From NCBI GenBank assembly GCA_049177155.1, contig CP185407.1, positions 248,001 through 312,000 of the forward strand: DNA of 64,000 bases, given 5' to 3'. The notes under the pieces were generated by a model that was not told the DNA's origin, did not search any database, and was given only the letters and a program-made list of their open reading frames with translations. Positions within the stretch are counted from its first letter, which is position 1, and each line of letters opens with the position of its first letter. The stretch comes from Hennigella sp049177155 (GTDB lineage: Bacteria; Bacillota_I; Bacilli_A; Mycoplasmatales; Mycoplasmoidaceae). Made by a program: the position numbers and the translations under genes. Below are positions 51,370-62,816 of the stretch, piece after piece.

Positions 51370-51813
51370 CTATTCCTTTTTATTGCCCTGAAATCATTGA
51401 TTTATTTCAAGACTAATTGATTTTAATTGTGTTTCAATTGTTTCTAATCTCTTATCAACGTTTGCAAACCTATTATCAATGCTTCTGCTATAAGATACAA
51501 GTCATTGTTTAAACCATTGAGGCATCTTTGGTTCTTTTAATTGTTCTTCAATCTTTTCAAAACGAGCATCCGCTTCTTTCTTGTAAGATTGAAATCACTT
51601 TGGTTGACGTTTTTCATAAACATTTTCGTTTCATAGTTTAAACCATTGAGGCATCTTTGGTTCTTTTGGTCCACCCTCACGTTTAACTAAGACAATCTGT
51701 TTAGGATTGTCTAAGTTATCTTTGTTTGTTAAATATTCTTGTTGGGTCATAATCAAGACGTCGTGTTTTTCGATAACTTGATTATATGAATAGTATTTTG
51801 TAAAATGATCCAT
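51370..51813 (-). CDS. PxWF-repeat protein, 147 aa
   Basis: N-terminal 50 residues (MDHFTKYYSYNQVIEKHDVL, then QQEYLTNKDNL) precede three repeats with core KEPKMPQWFKLW, QPKWFQSYKKEADARF and KEPKMPQWFKQW, and a coiled-coil tail (RFANVDKRLETIETQLKS). A 32-bp exact DNA repeat (51507-51538 and 51636-51667) encodes the first and third. The inverted repeat ACCATAC/GTATGGT lies in its leader. Related to 2774, 30480 and 30728 genes. Function unknown. Confidence 0.75.
51507..51667 (-). repeat. Pair of 32-bp exact direct repeats in the PxWF gene
   Basis: 51507-51538 equals 51636-51667 base for base, encoding the KEPKMPQWFK core twice. Recent internal duplication. Confidence 0.85.
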
Positions 51814-51822
51814 GAAATTAAT

Positions 51823-51839
51823 ACCATACTATGTATGGT
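51823..51839. promoter_or_regulatory. Inverted repeat before the PxWF-repeat gene
   Basis: ACCATAC and GTATGGT around TAT, 10 bp before the ATG on the minus strand; a possible operator or leader hairpin. Confidence 0.5.
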
Positions 51840-51890
51840 CTCCTACATAATATCTACCTAACAAATAAAAAAATTCAAAAATATTTGCAA

Positions 51891-51913
51891 ATTCGTCATA
51901 ACCTATGATGAAT
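51891..51913. promoter_or_regulatory. 23-bp inverted-repeat motif upstream of ackA
   Basis: ATTCGTC-A-TAAC-CT-ATGATGAAT, matching the ruvA-upstream motif (1170..1192, opposite strand) at 20 of 23 positions. Lies about 57 bp before the ackA -10 box (51970-51975). Confidence 0.55.
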
Positions 51914-52001
51914 TGTGCAGTTATAACTAGTAAATTTTAAGAAGTTTTAATAATGTAATTATTAAAAGTTATAATTGAAACATTACAAAGGAAATTAGAA
52001 A

Positions 52002-53186
52002 ATGAACAAAAAAATACTTGTTATTAATGCTGGTAGTAGCTCAATTAAATTTCGAGTTTACAACTATGATGATTTAAAAGAATTAGGTAATGGATTATGT
52101 GAAAGAATCTTTGTTGATGGTCACATCAAAGTTAAAACTGCTGATGGCCAAACCATTGAAAAAGATGCCCCAATGCCAGATCATACAGCTGCAGTGCAAA
52201 TTGCTTTAGATGCTTTGAAGCAATTAAAGATCATTGAAGACTTAAATGATATTGTTGGTATTGGTCATCGAATTGCCATGGGTGGACAATTCTTTAAAGA
52301 ATCAACTATTGTTGATGATGAAAATATTTTAAATAAAGCCATTGAATATGGCAAGATTGCTCCTTTACACAATCCATGTGAAACCACAGTTATTAAAGTG
52401 TTTAAGAAGTTAGTACCAAACGCTTACAATGTAGGTGTATTTGATACTTCTTACCACTCAACAATTCCTGCAGTTAACTCTGACTATTGTTTAGATAGAA
52501 ATACTACAGCTAAATATGAAATTAAGAAGTATGGTTTCCATGGTACTAGCTATAGATATATAGCTAAGAAGATGGAAGAGATCTTAGGTAAGAAAAACCC
52601 TAACTTAATTGTTTGTCATATTGGTAATGGTGCATCAATATGTGCCATTAAAGAAGGTAAATCATATGACACTTCTATGGGTTTAAGCCCACTACAAGGT
52701 TTAATCATGGGAACAAGATGTGGAGATATTGATGCATCAGTATGTACATATCTATTAACTCAAGGTTTAACTGGTGACCAAATTAATGCAGAATTAAATA
52801 AAAAAGCTGGAATGTTAGGAGTAGCTGGTTCTAGTGATTCACGAGATGTGATAGCTAAAGCTAATGCTGGAGATGCTAATGCACAGTTAGCAAGAGAAAT
52901 TCAATTACAACGAATTGCTAACTATGTCATTCAATATGCTAATGAATTAGGTAAAGTTGATGCTATTGTCTTTACTGCTGGTTGTGGAGAAAATGATCCA
53001 CTACTACTAGAAGGTGTTTGTGATCGTATTAAACTAATGAATTTAAAATACGATGCAAATAAGAATAAAGAGAAGTATGGCGACTATCTAGAAGTAACAG
53101 CTTCTGGTTCAGATACAAGAATCTTTAGGGTTAGAACTAACGAAGAATTAATGATAGCTGGCGATGTTAAAGCTCTAGCTAAATAG
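52002..53186 (+). CDS. ackA: Acetate kinase
   Basis: Generates ATP from acetyl phosphate at the end of fermentation. The 394-residue protein has INAGSSSIKF, VGIGHRIAMGGQFF, FDTSYHSTIP, KYGFHGTSYRYI, HIGNGASICA and FTAGCGENDP, all intact. AAAGGA Shine-Dalgarno and TATAAT upstream. No pta gene is adjacent. Monocistronic with its own terminator. Confidence 0.97.
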   Translation: MNKKILVINAGSSSIKFRVYNYDDLKELGNGLCERIFVDGHIKVKTADGQTIEKDAPMPDHTAAVQIALDALKQLKIIEDLNDIVGIGHRIAMGGQFFKESTIVDDENILNKAIEYGKIAPLHNPCETTVIKVFKKLVPNAYNVGVFDTSYHSTIPAVNSDYCLDRNTTAKYEIKKYGFHGTSYRYIAKKMEEILGKKNPNLIVCHIGNGASICAIKEGKSYDTSMGLSPLQGLIMGTRCGDIDASVCTYLLTQGLTGDQINAELNKKAGMLGVAGSSDSRDVIAKANAGDANAQLAREIQLQRIANYVIQYANELGKVDAIVFTAGCGENDPLLLEGVCDRIKLMNLKYDANKNKEKYGDYLEVTASGSDTRIFRVRTNEELMIAGDVKALAK

Positions 53187-53192
53187 GAAAAG

Positions 53193-53219
53193 AATGATGC
53201 AAATGCATCATTTTTTCTT
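53193..53219 (+). terminator. Terminator after ackA
   Basis: AATGATGC and GCATCATT around AAAT, then TTTTTTC. Confidence 0.87.
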
Positions 53220-53243
53220 TATTAGGTTTAAAAGAAATGTTGG

Positions 53244-53271
53244 TTGATTATATATATTTATATATAATCAA
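53244..53271. promoter_or_regulatory. Palindromic promoter of the surface-protein operon
   Basis: Perfect 13-bp arms TTGATTATATATA and TATATATAATCAA around TT; TATAAT (53263-53268) lies in the right arm. Confidence 0.6.
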
Positions 53272-53278
53272 ATTGAGA

Positions 53279-53317
53279 AAGGGGAGATAAAGCCCTTTAG
53301 TCAGGCTCATTCCCCTT
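53279..53317 (+). promoter_or_regulatory. 5'-terminal mRNA hairpin of the surface-protein operon
   Basis: AAGGGGA pairs with TCCCCTT, with a nested AGCC/GGCT helix. From the promoter position it would sit within a few bases of the mRNA 5' end and ends before the AAAGGA ribosome site, a likely transcript stabiliser or regulatory leader. Confidence 0.55.
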
Positions 53318-53336
53318 CGAATTGAAAGGATAATTT

Positions 53337-55715
53337 ATGAGCAAAAAAGATACATTTGTTCCAAGTATCACCCTTGAACAAGTACAAAAGATTAAATCTC
53401 GTATTGCTGAAGCAATCAAAGAATACGGTAAGACCGTTATTGATAAAGAAGCTTATGCGAAAGCAACAGAAGGTTTAAAATATAAGTCTAGTAACGGCCA
53501 AAAAGTATATTTGGTCGTTCCTACACGTAGTCAAAAGAAGAAAATTCAAAATGAATACTTAAGGGGTATTCAAATTGAATTTAATAAAAACCACAAACTA
53601 CACTACCAATTAAAGTTTGCTGGTTTTAATAAATCAAAACTATGAATTCCTGCTTTATTAGGTGGGTTAGCAACTACTGGTGGTGCTACCGGTGCTGCTG
53701 TTTACTTTGCCTTGAATGGTGGGGGAGGAACAGTAGTTGACGAAGATATCACTATTCAAGTTAACTTGGATGGTGGAAAGATTGGTGGCCAAGAGTATTC
53801 TGAATTAACAGTTGCTCCAGGCACATTACTTCGTGAATTGCCTACACCTGTAAAAGATGGTTTTGATTTCATTGGTTGAGAAAATACAACAACTAATGAA
53901 CCATTACCTCCTGATACACCTGTAGATGAAAACATGAGTTTAAAAGCTATATATGAAGCGACTGTAGATGTTCGTACTGCCATGGGTGGTTCTACAACTT
54001 TAACTGCTCCATTTGGTGAAGGTGGTACAGACGATAATGTTTGAAAACCATATTTAAATGGTGAAGCACAATCAACAATTGGTTGCCGATATGACTTTGT
54101 AGGTCCAGCACCTGAAAGTATTAGTATTACTGCTGGCAAGGTTAGCTGATTACCTGAATTAACTTCCGGAGACCATACATTCAAAATACGTATTACTGAT
54201 GCTCAAGGTAAGACATATGATTCAGAAACAATCACAATAACTATTAGTGATGTTTGAGAATTAAAACCTTACAAAGAAATTGAAACAGGAATATATGGTG
54301 AACCCGGTGATGAACTAGGACATTATGTTCAATTGCTTAAAAATGGTGAGACAATGGATCTTGGACATGAAACTTGACAATACACACCAAGCGTTGTTGA
54401 AGAATCAACTTATGATGTACGTTTAGCTGAAGGCGGTGGTGGCTTTTATCTTGAATGAAACCAACAAGCTGGCGCTAAAACATATTTATCTGTTGGTGAC
54501 AACACACTACACTTTCAAGCAAAAGAAAATGTTGAACCATACACTACTGTTGCAGAATGCATAGTACATTTAGTTATCAGTGAAGCTCCAGTAGGTGAAC
54601 CAATAATTATTACTGGTGATTCTGTAGTTAATGCTACAGATCCTAATGTTACATTTAAAGCAGCAACATACCCAGGCGGTGTTGACAAAACTGCTGATGT
54701 TATATGATCAGCTGCTTGAAAAGATGGCTCTGAACATCCTGGCCTTCCAACATTTGATAATACACCAACAGGTGTTAAAGGTAAAATGACTACATTTGCT
54801 GACACAAATGGTGTTGTGACTGTTTCTGCAAAAGACTCTAGTGGTGCTGTATTGGCAACTTTTGATACAACAGTTCAACCTCCATATATTGACTCAGATG
54901 GTATTTGAGGAAAATTTGGAACTGGAACATCTGCTAAATGAGGTAAATTTGATGCTACAACATTATCAGGATCTAGCCCAATTTCATATACACTAATAGG
55001 TAGCGCTACACCTGAAACTCCAATAGCAAGAGCTAATTTCGTTAATGACTTATACATTGGTAACAATGTAATAATGATTGAAGATGATTTCTTAGCTAAT
55101 TGTACTGGATATACAGGAACAATTACTTTTGAAGATAGTACTGCTCATCCAAGTAAATGTACATGAATTTGTGACAACTTTATGCTTGGTTGTTCAAAAT
55201 TTAATAGTGAATTAATATTGCCAGATTCTGTTAACTTTATAGGTATGTCTTTCATGCATTCTTGCACATTATTTAATAATGGTAATGTTGCAGGTGACAC
55301 TGAAAAGAATGAATTTGTTTTACCAGCAAGTTTAAGAACTATTGGTCAAGACTTCTTTGAATTCAATTCAGCATTTAATAACAACATAACTATTACAAGC
55401 AATATTGAAAATATTGGTAACACATTCATGTATGGCTGCACTAGTATGTCTACTGGTACTACACCAGGAAGAATTATTATTGCTGAAGGCGTTGATGCTG
55501 ATGTCTTTGAATGCAGTTCGGTAACACCAATTTCATTTGCTGAACCAAATCCACAATTCCAAGTGCTAACTCATAGTATTACTATTGTATGTTCACAAGA
55601 TGTTGAAACAATATTGAGTAGTAATGACCACTTCCCAGACTCAAGCTCTGATCCAGAAGCGGCATTCCCTATTACTAATGGTTTCTGAAGAGACATTGTT
55701 TATGTAAGATCATAA
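53337..55715 (+). CDS. Signal-anchored BspA-like surface protein, 792 aa
   Basis: About 100 cytoplasmic residues (MSKKDTFVPSITLEQV start, basic) precede a helix IPALLGGLATTGGATGAAVYF, so the protein is anchored by its N-terminus. Outside: an InlB B-repeat-like module (QVNLDGGKIGGQEY to GFDFIGWEN), several Ig-like modules, then BspA-type leucine-rich repeats (GCSKFNSELILPDSVNFIG; VLPASLRTIGQDFFEFNS). First gene of a three-gene surface operon with only 18 nt to the next gene. Confidence 0.88.
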
Positions 55716-55733
55716 ATTATTGAGGTACAAAAA

Positions 55734-58112
55734 ATGAAAAACAAATTTAATAGTTTATTAAAAACTCTTGGCTCATGTGCCTTAATTACCTCGCTTGCTG
55801 TTCCAATTTCTGTTTTAAGTTCATGCACTACTAATACAAATACTTCAAACTCAAATGATAAGCAATCAGGAACTGATAATGACATAACATATTGTTATGT
55901 TTCATTTGAAGTGGGTGACTTACCAGGAACTAAAATAATTGGTAATACCAAAGTTAAAGTAATGTCAGGTAGTTATTATGCTCAAGTAATTCCACCTACA
56001 GCAACGTGTGGTGGTTTAAAGTTTAGATATTGAGCTGAAAAGGTAGATGACGAACTTGTTGAAGTAAAACCTAATAGAGTGATTAATCAGTCATTAACAC
56101 TATATCCAGTTTTTGAAAACCAAATTTTATTAAATAAATGTATTGGTTTTACGGCAATTGAAACAACAAATATTTCCATTTTAAGTTATGAAAATGGAGA
56201 ACCAATTACTACCGTTCCTCAAGATCTTGAAGTTACTTTAGATTATGGGAACTATTGAGAAAAAATTACTCAGCCAAGAACAATTACATTAAATCCAGGT
56301 GAAAATGTTTTCTTTAGAGGAAACAACGAAGAAAATGGATTCAATATAGGGAAATATGGTGAACAAGGATCAAGAACCACTGTATTTGGCTTCTCTGGAG
56401 ATAGTCAAGAAGATGGAGCCGTTAACATTGGTGGTTCCATTATGGGATTGATCGATGGTGGTAAGGGAACAGCTACAGCTATACCAAATGATTATTGCTT
56501 CTCAAATTTGTTCTATGATGATCCTAACGAACATACATTTGAACCTGCAATTAAGTATGTATCTAGTACATTCTTACCTTCAGAAACATTAAAAGCAAAT
56601 TGCTATGATAGTTTGTTTCAAAATCAAACAACATTAAAGTCAGCACCAGAATTACCTGCTGAAACATTACCTAATCATTGTTATAACAATCTATTTGCTT
56701 CATGTAGTTCTCTAGATTATCTTAAGATAGATTACACAGGTGAATTTAGTGACTCAATTACATTGGGTTGATTGGAAGGTGTTGCAGCAACAGGAAAGAT
56801 TATTTATGGTGGCGGAGAACCACAAGCAAGAAGTGGAACAACTATACCTCAAAATTGGACTATTGAAAAAGCTCCTACACCAACAGATAAAATTACAGTA
56901 ACATGTCCAGAAACTCAAAGTAAAGGAGTTGATTATCAATACGTTGATAATCATCCATATGAATTTGTTGCAACTGTTCCCGGAACAGGCGTGTCACAAG
57001 ATGTAACTTGAGCTTCTACAAACACATCTATTGCATCAGTTAACCCATCATCTGGTGTTGTTACAGGTTTAAGTCCTGGTACTTGTGATATTGTTGCTTA
57101 TTCTAAAGTTGACCACAAAGTATCTGGATCAAAAACAATAACTGTTAGAAATATCAATGTTGGCCCTACTACAATTGACTGTGTAACAATATCTAACGTT
57201 GGAACTAATGCAGTTTCTATGTCTTGAGAATATGTTGGTGCTGGAATAGCTCCAGAATTTAAATATTCAAAAGACGGTAAAGATTGATTAAGATTTTGGA
57301 ATGGGAATGCAGTATCAATTCCTGCTAATAGCAAGATTTACCTTAAGGGAAATAATGCTGCTGGTTTAAATGATGGTACAGATGCTTCCTATGCTACAAT
57401 CAACTTCCAAGGCGATGCTGGAACAATAAACTTAGGTGGAAATATCATGGGTTTAACTGATGATGGTAGAGGTGAACAAACAGCCGTTCCATGTGATTAT
57501 TGCTTTAATAAATTGTTTTATGATGAGGATGAAATAAAAGGTGTAAGTGAAACATTCTTACCTGCGACAACTTTATCTAAAGGTTGCTACTCATCAATGT
57601 TCTTTGATTGTGATAAGTTGGCCAGTGTGCCAAAACTTGAAGTTCCAAATTTAACAGGATGTGATAGTTGCTATGAAGCAATGTTTGTAAGTTGTGATAG
57701 TTTAACTACTACACCAAATTTGCCAGCTCAAACATTAGCACCATATTGTTATCATATGATGTTTTATCAATGTCAAGCTTTGACATGATCTTCTACTTTG
57801 CCCGCAACCGCAGCAGCAGAGGGATGCTATCAAAGTATGTTCCAATATTGTTACAGTCTTCCTAAAGCTGGTTCAACAATTGGTGCAATAAAGTTAAATT
57901 CATTAGCTGACTTTGCTTGTGATCGTATGTTTTATGAAGCAAACCAATCTTCAGATACAACATTTAACACATCCGAGAGAGGGAAGGACATATTTACTTG
58001 CCCTAACCCAGCAGGTTTAACTGAAGCAGTAGCAGCAATGTTTTACTCACAAACTTATCCTGTGAATGAACCAACTTCTGGCCAACACTGATACTTTAGA
58101 TATGGACAATAG
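55734..58112 (+). CDS. LRR lipoprotein with Big2-like domain, 792 aa
   Basis: Signal peptide MKNKFNSLLKTLGSCALITS with lipobox VLSSC (Cys31). Two stretches of Cys-rich leucine-rich repeats (around residues 230-340 and 560-700; MGLIDGGKGTATAIPNDYCF and MGLTDDGRGEQTAVPCDYCF mark equivalent starts) flank a bacterial Ig-like 2 domain (VTWASTNTSIASVNPSSGVV). The two halves therefore look like an internal duplication. AGGT precedes the ATG. Shares repeat layout with the downstream gene and with 31766..34765. Confidence 0.88.
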
Positions 58113-58122
58113 GAGATAAACT

Positions 58123-60303
58123 ATGAAAAGAAAAATATTATCAACTTTATTTACCCTTCCAATAATATCACTAAGTATTGGAACAAGTATTTCATGTACT
58201 CCTAATACTAACAAAATTGAAGATGAAAACGATCCAGTTGTGTCCTCTTCAACAACATATGTTACTTTCTTAGCAAAACCAGGAGATGAGGCTAAAGTTA
58301 AATTTGTTGGTGACACTCGTGTTAAAGCAACAATAGGCACACCGTTTGCATCTTTAGTAACACCTTTTGCTACTAAGGACCAATATGTTGTTTCTGCGTG
58401 AACTGATGTAGGAGGGAATGAATATAAGCCTACTGATCTTATCACTAAAGACATGAAGATTTATGCTAAATTTGATGACGATGTTGATTTAAAAAACTGT
58501 GTTGGTTTAACTGCTCTTGATGATTCAATCGTTACTATTGTAAAACACGGTACCTTTACAAAAGAACGTAACATTAAATATTCAGTTAATGGTGGCGCTT
58601 GAACAGATTATGATTGAACTAAATCTGAACGTGGTCAGTTAGTTATTGATTTAAAAGCTGGAGACGTTGTATATTTTAAAGGTAATAACAAAGCTGGATT
58701 GAGTGAGTCTGAAACAAATTACATTTCATTCTCGATTGGCGGTACTGTTAGTCTAAACGGTAATGTTATGACATTGCTTGACGATGGTGAAGCAACAACT
58801 GATGCTATTCCATGTAATTATTGTTTCTACAAATTATTTGAAGAATGTTCTGGGATAGTTTCTATTTCATCTAACTTCTTACCTGCAAAACACTTGAAAG
58901 ATTATTCATATGCATATATGTTTGAAGGTTGCCAACGTTTGACTGACTTCCCTAGAACACTTCTTGATGACCGTTCATTGTATGAAAATGAAACATATCA
59001 AGCAACATTGTGTTACTGTGGTATGTTTATGAACTGTACTGGATTGAAAGAAATTCCAACAGGGTTATTACCTGCAGGAAGGTATGAAGGGCAAGAAGAT
59101 GGATCATTATCAACATTCTGTTATTATGGTATGTTCGAAGGGTGTACAGGCTTAACTGAACTAAATGCCGGAATTTTACCATCAACTTCATTAGGACATC
59201 AAGTAGGATCAGGATCAACAGCAACTTGAAAAGATTATTATGGTTGCTACTGCAATATGTTCTCTGGTTGTGTTGGTATTACTAGAATAAACGAAACACA
59301 AGCAAACCCATTATTGCCAGCAACAACATTAGCTCGTAACTGTTATGTTGGCATGTTTCATGGATGTCTTGGTTTAACAGATTTATCATCTTTGCAACTT
59401 CCTGCTACTGATTTTACTTACCCTTACCCTACAGGTGGTACAGCATCTGTCCAAGAAGCATCAAATTGTTATGATCAAATGTTTTATGGATGTACAAATT
59501 TAACAAAAGCTCCAGCATTAAAAGCAACAATATTATCAACTAGTTGTTACTCTTCAATGTTTTACAACTGTGAAAAATTAACTGGGCTCCCAACATTGCC
59601 AGATCAAAATTATACATTAGCTGATAACTGCTTCCAATACATGTTCTACAATTGCAAGAGTATTACTTCAATTCCTGCATTAGTAGCAACAACTATGAAA
59701 GACTATTGCTATAGTTCAATGTTTGTAAATTGTACTAATTTGGAAACATTATCTAGTAGTAGCTATTCTTTACCAGCCACAACATTAGCACCATATTGTT
59801 ATGAATCTATGTTTGAAGGATGCACAAAGCTAAAACAAGCCCCAACTTTGTCTGGTGCAAATGTTACATTAAAACAAGGTTGCTATTCTAGTATGTTTTC
59901 TAAATGTACTTCTTTAGTTACTGCACCAGCATTACCTGCTACAACTTCTAGCGGAGCACCATCTTGTTATTATGCTATGTTCCAAGGATGCACAAGCTTA
60001 ACAACAGCGACTATTTCATTAGACTACACTAAAACTAGCAGTTATGCTGATAATTGTTGTGCTTGAATGTTTGAAGGTTGTTTATCATTAGATGTTGAAA
60101 ATGAAGATGAGGGTCGTACTACTGGCACAACTTGCATACGCGTTCCAACAAGACAATCCATGGACTGATATGAAACAAAATTTGGATATATGTTTCAACG
60201 AACTAAAAATTATCCATATTTAGCTGTATGACCAATGTGATATCAAGTTGGCGGATATATTACAACAACATACGATTTAACACATTGACATTTAGCTTCT
60301 TAA
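58123..60303 (+). CDS. Cys-rich LRR lipoprotein, 726 aa
   Basis: Signal peptide MKRKILSTLFTLPIISLSIG with lipobox SISC (Cys25). An N-terminal beta module precedes at least ten repeats of about 24-30 residues with core CY-x2-MF-x-NCT or GCT, then LT-x-AP-x-LP (e.g. NCYDQMFYGCTNLTKAPALK; CYSSMFSKCTSLVTAPALP). Starts 10 nt after the upstream gene, with AGGAG overlapping its stop. Ends with a short non-repeat tail. Probable adhesin. Confidence 0.9.
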
Positions 60304-60305
60304 TT

Positions 60306-60332
60306 AAAAAAAGAGGTTAACCCTCTTTTTTT
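60306..60332. terminator. Bidirectional terminator between surface operon and lon
   Basis: AAAGAGG/CCTCTTT stem around TTAAC, with A- and T-runs; the lon stop codon is at its edge (60331). Confidence 0.85.
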
Positions 60333-62700
60333 ATTTTACATTCTTACCTTTAATTACTTTAGTTTGTTTTAATGGTTTACCATTGAAGACAATATTATAG
60401 ATTTCATCATATTGTTCTACCAGATAGACAGTAATGTTATCTCTTACTTCTGGTGGAACATCTTTTAAGAATCTTTCATCTCTGGCTGGAATAATGATAG
60501 TGTTAACACCACCACGGTGAGCAGAGATAGTTTTTTCTTTAACACCACCAATGATTAATACTTTACCACGTAAAGTAATTTCTCCAGTCATAGATAGTGT
60601 TGATTTAACAGGTCTATTACTTAGAGCAGAAATAATAGCTGTAGTTAATGTGACACCAGCAGATGGACCATCTTTTGGTACACCACCAGTTGGCACATGG
60701 ATATGAATATCTGTTTTATCAAAGTTAATCTTTTCTACACCAAACTTCTTAGCATTAGCTTTAACATAGGCTAAAGCAACTTCAGCAGATTCTTTCATTG
60801 TTTCTTTAAGGTTACCAGTGATTTTAACTCCACCTTTACCTTTAAAGTGAGTTACTTCAATTTGTAGTAAGTCACCACCAGCTGAAGTATATGCCATACC
60901 ATTAACTACACCTGGAATGTTTTCTTTTTCTTTGATGTTATATTCAAAGATTTCTTTGTCTAAGTAGAACTTAGCAGCAGCTTTGTCAATGTTCTTGCTA
61001 ATTTTAGATTTGCTAGACATTTGTTCCACAACAAGTTTTCTTGCAATCTTTCTAATCATTCTTTCTAGTTCTCTCACACCAGCTTCTTGTGTGTAGTGTC
61101 TAATAATGAACATTAGAGCATCATCATTAAATGTTAGATCTTTATTAGTTAGACCAGAATCCTTTAATACTTTAGGAATTAAGTATTTCTTAGCAATAGC
61201 TAACTTTTCAAGTTCTGTATAACTTGTTAGTTCAATAATTTCTAAACGGTCATATAGTGCAGCAGGGATTTGTTCAGCATAGTTAGCTGTTGCTACAAAC
61301 ATAACTTTAGATAAGTCATAGTCTTCTTCAATATAGTTATCAGAGAATCTTGAGTTTTGTTCTGGATCTAGTACTTCTAGCATCGCAGATGCTGGGTCTC
61401 CTCTTTGATCAGAACTCATCTTATCAATTTCATCTAATAAGAATAATGGGTTAACAACCCCAGCTTTCTTCATAGCTTTGATGATTCTACCAGGCATAGA
61501 ACCTAAATATGTTCTTCGATGTCCTCTTATTTCAGATTCATCTTTAACACCACCTAAAGCCATCTTAACAAATGGTTTGTTTAAAGCATCAGCTATAGAT
61601 TTAGCTAGTGATGATTTACCAACACCAGGAGGACCAACTAAACAGATAATTGGTGCTTTAGTATTTTTACTTTTAGCTCTAACTGCTAAATATTCCACAA
61701 TTCTTTCTTTAACTTTTTCAAGACCATAGTGACTAGCATCTAAAGTGTTTTTAACTTTGTTAAAGTCATTATTATCTTTAGATTCTTGTCATCATGGAAT
61801 GTTTAACAATCATTCAATGTATGTTCTAATCATTGAAGATTCTTGTGGGTTAGAAGATTCAAGATGATTAATTTCAGATTCAAGTTTTTCCTTAATGTGT
61901 TTAGGATAAGGATTTTCTCTTAATTTCTTTCTAAATGTAGTTGAATCATTTTCTCTAGAAGAAATTTCACCAAGTTCTTCCTTGATGGTTCTCATCTTTT
62001 CGCGTAAATAGAATTCACGTTGTTGTTTATTTAAACTTTCGTTTAATTTCTTATTAATATCTTTTTCTACCTTAGATAAATCAGCAGGATTAGATAATAA
62101 ACTTGTTAAAGCATCAATCTTTAGCGGTAATGTGTTTAGGGCTAAGATTTGTTGCTTTTGGTCAAAGTGAACAGGTAAAGCATTAGTGATTTCATAAACT
62201 AGATCAATAAAATCATTTTGTTTGTTGTTCTTTTCATTTTCAATAATGACATCTCTAATTCTTGCTGTGATCTTTTGATCATATCTAGACAATAGTTCTA
62301 ATAATGTATCAAATTCTTTTGATTCATCAATCTTATATAGTTGTTGATCATTGATTTCAGTAAATTCACATTTAGTTAATTTCTTAACTGAATCTACATT
62401 GATAGCATTGATTAATACTCTTGCTCTTGGCATGATAGTAATAGTCATTTCATTGTCTGTTCTTGCTACTTTTGTTATTTTAGCAATAACACCAATGTTA
62501 TAGATTTCATCTATTTTCTTTACTGTATCAAGTTTTGGATTGATTTGAGCAGTAATGACAATTTCTTTATTGCCATGGTCGTAAGCATCATTAATAGCAT
62601 TAATAGAAGCTTCACGAGCTATTTCAATATCTCTCTCCACATTAGGGAAACAGATTACTCCTCTTGTTATTAATAGGTTTTTGTTATTTGAATCTTTCAT
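60331..62700 (-). CDS. lon: ATP-dependent protease Lon
   Basis: Degrades misfolded and regulatory proteins. 789 residues: N-terminal substrate domain, AAA+ module with Walker A GPPGVGKSS and Walker B LFLLDEIDKM, arginine-finger region, and the protease domain with the Ser-Lys dyad (Ser in DGPSAGVTL; Lys in IGGVKEKTISA). ATG at 62700 with GGAGG upstream. A CIRCE operator precedes the gene, so it is probably under HrcA heat-shock control. Confidence 0.97.
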
Positions 62701-62720
62701 AATAACCTCCGTATTTATAT

Positions 62721-62747
62721 TTTAGCACTTTTTTAGTGAGAGTGCTA
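62721..62747. promoter_or_regulatory. CIRCE heat-shock operator
   Basis: TTAGCACTT-N9-GAGTGCTAA, one mismatch from the consensus TTAGCACTC-N9-GAGTGCTAA. HrcA binding site upstream of lon. Confidence 0.9.
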
Positions 62748-62780
62748 ATTTATTTTATATTTATTTATAAATATAGTTTT

Positions 62781-62812
62781 AAAAAACACCCTGTTTTCGA
62801 GGGTGTTTTTGG
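62781..62812 (-). terminator. Terminator after tig
   Basis: On the minus strand AACACCCT and AGGGTGTT arms (AAAACACCCTCG / CAGGGTGTTTT) followed by TTTT. Separates tig from lon. Confidence 0.85.
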
Positions 62813-62816
62813 GCTT

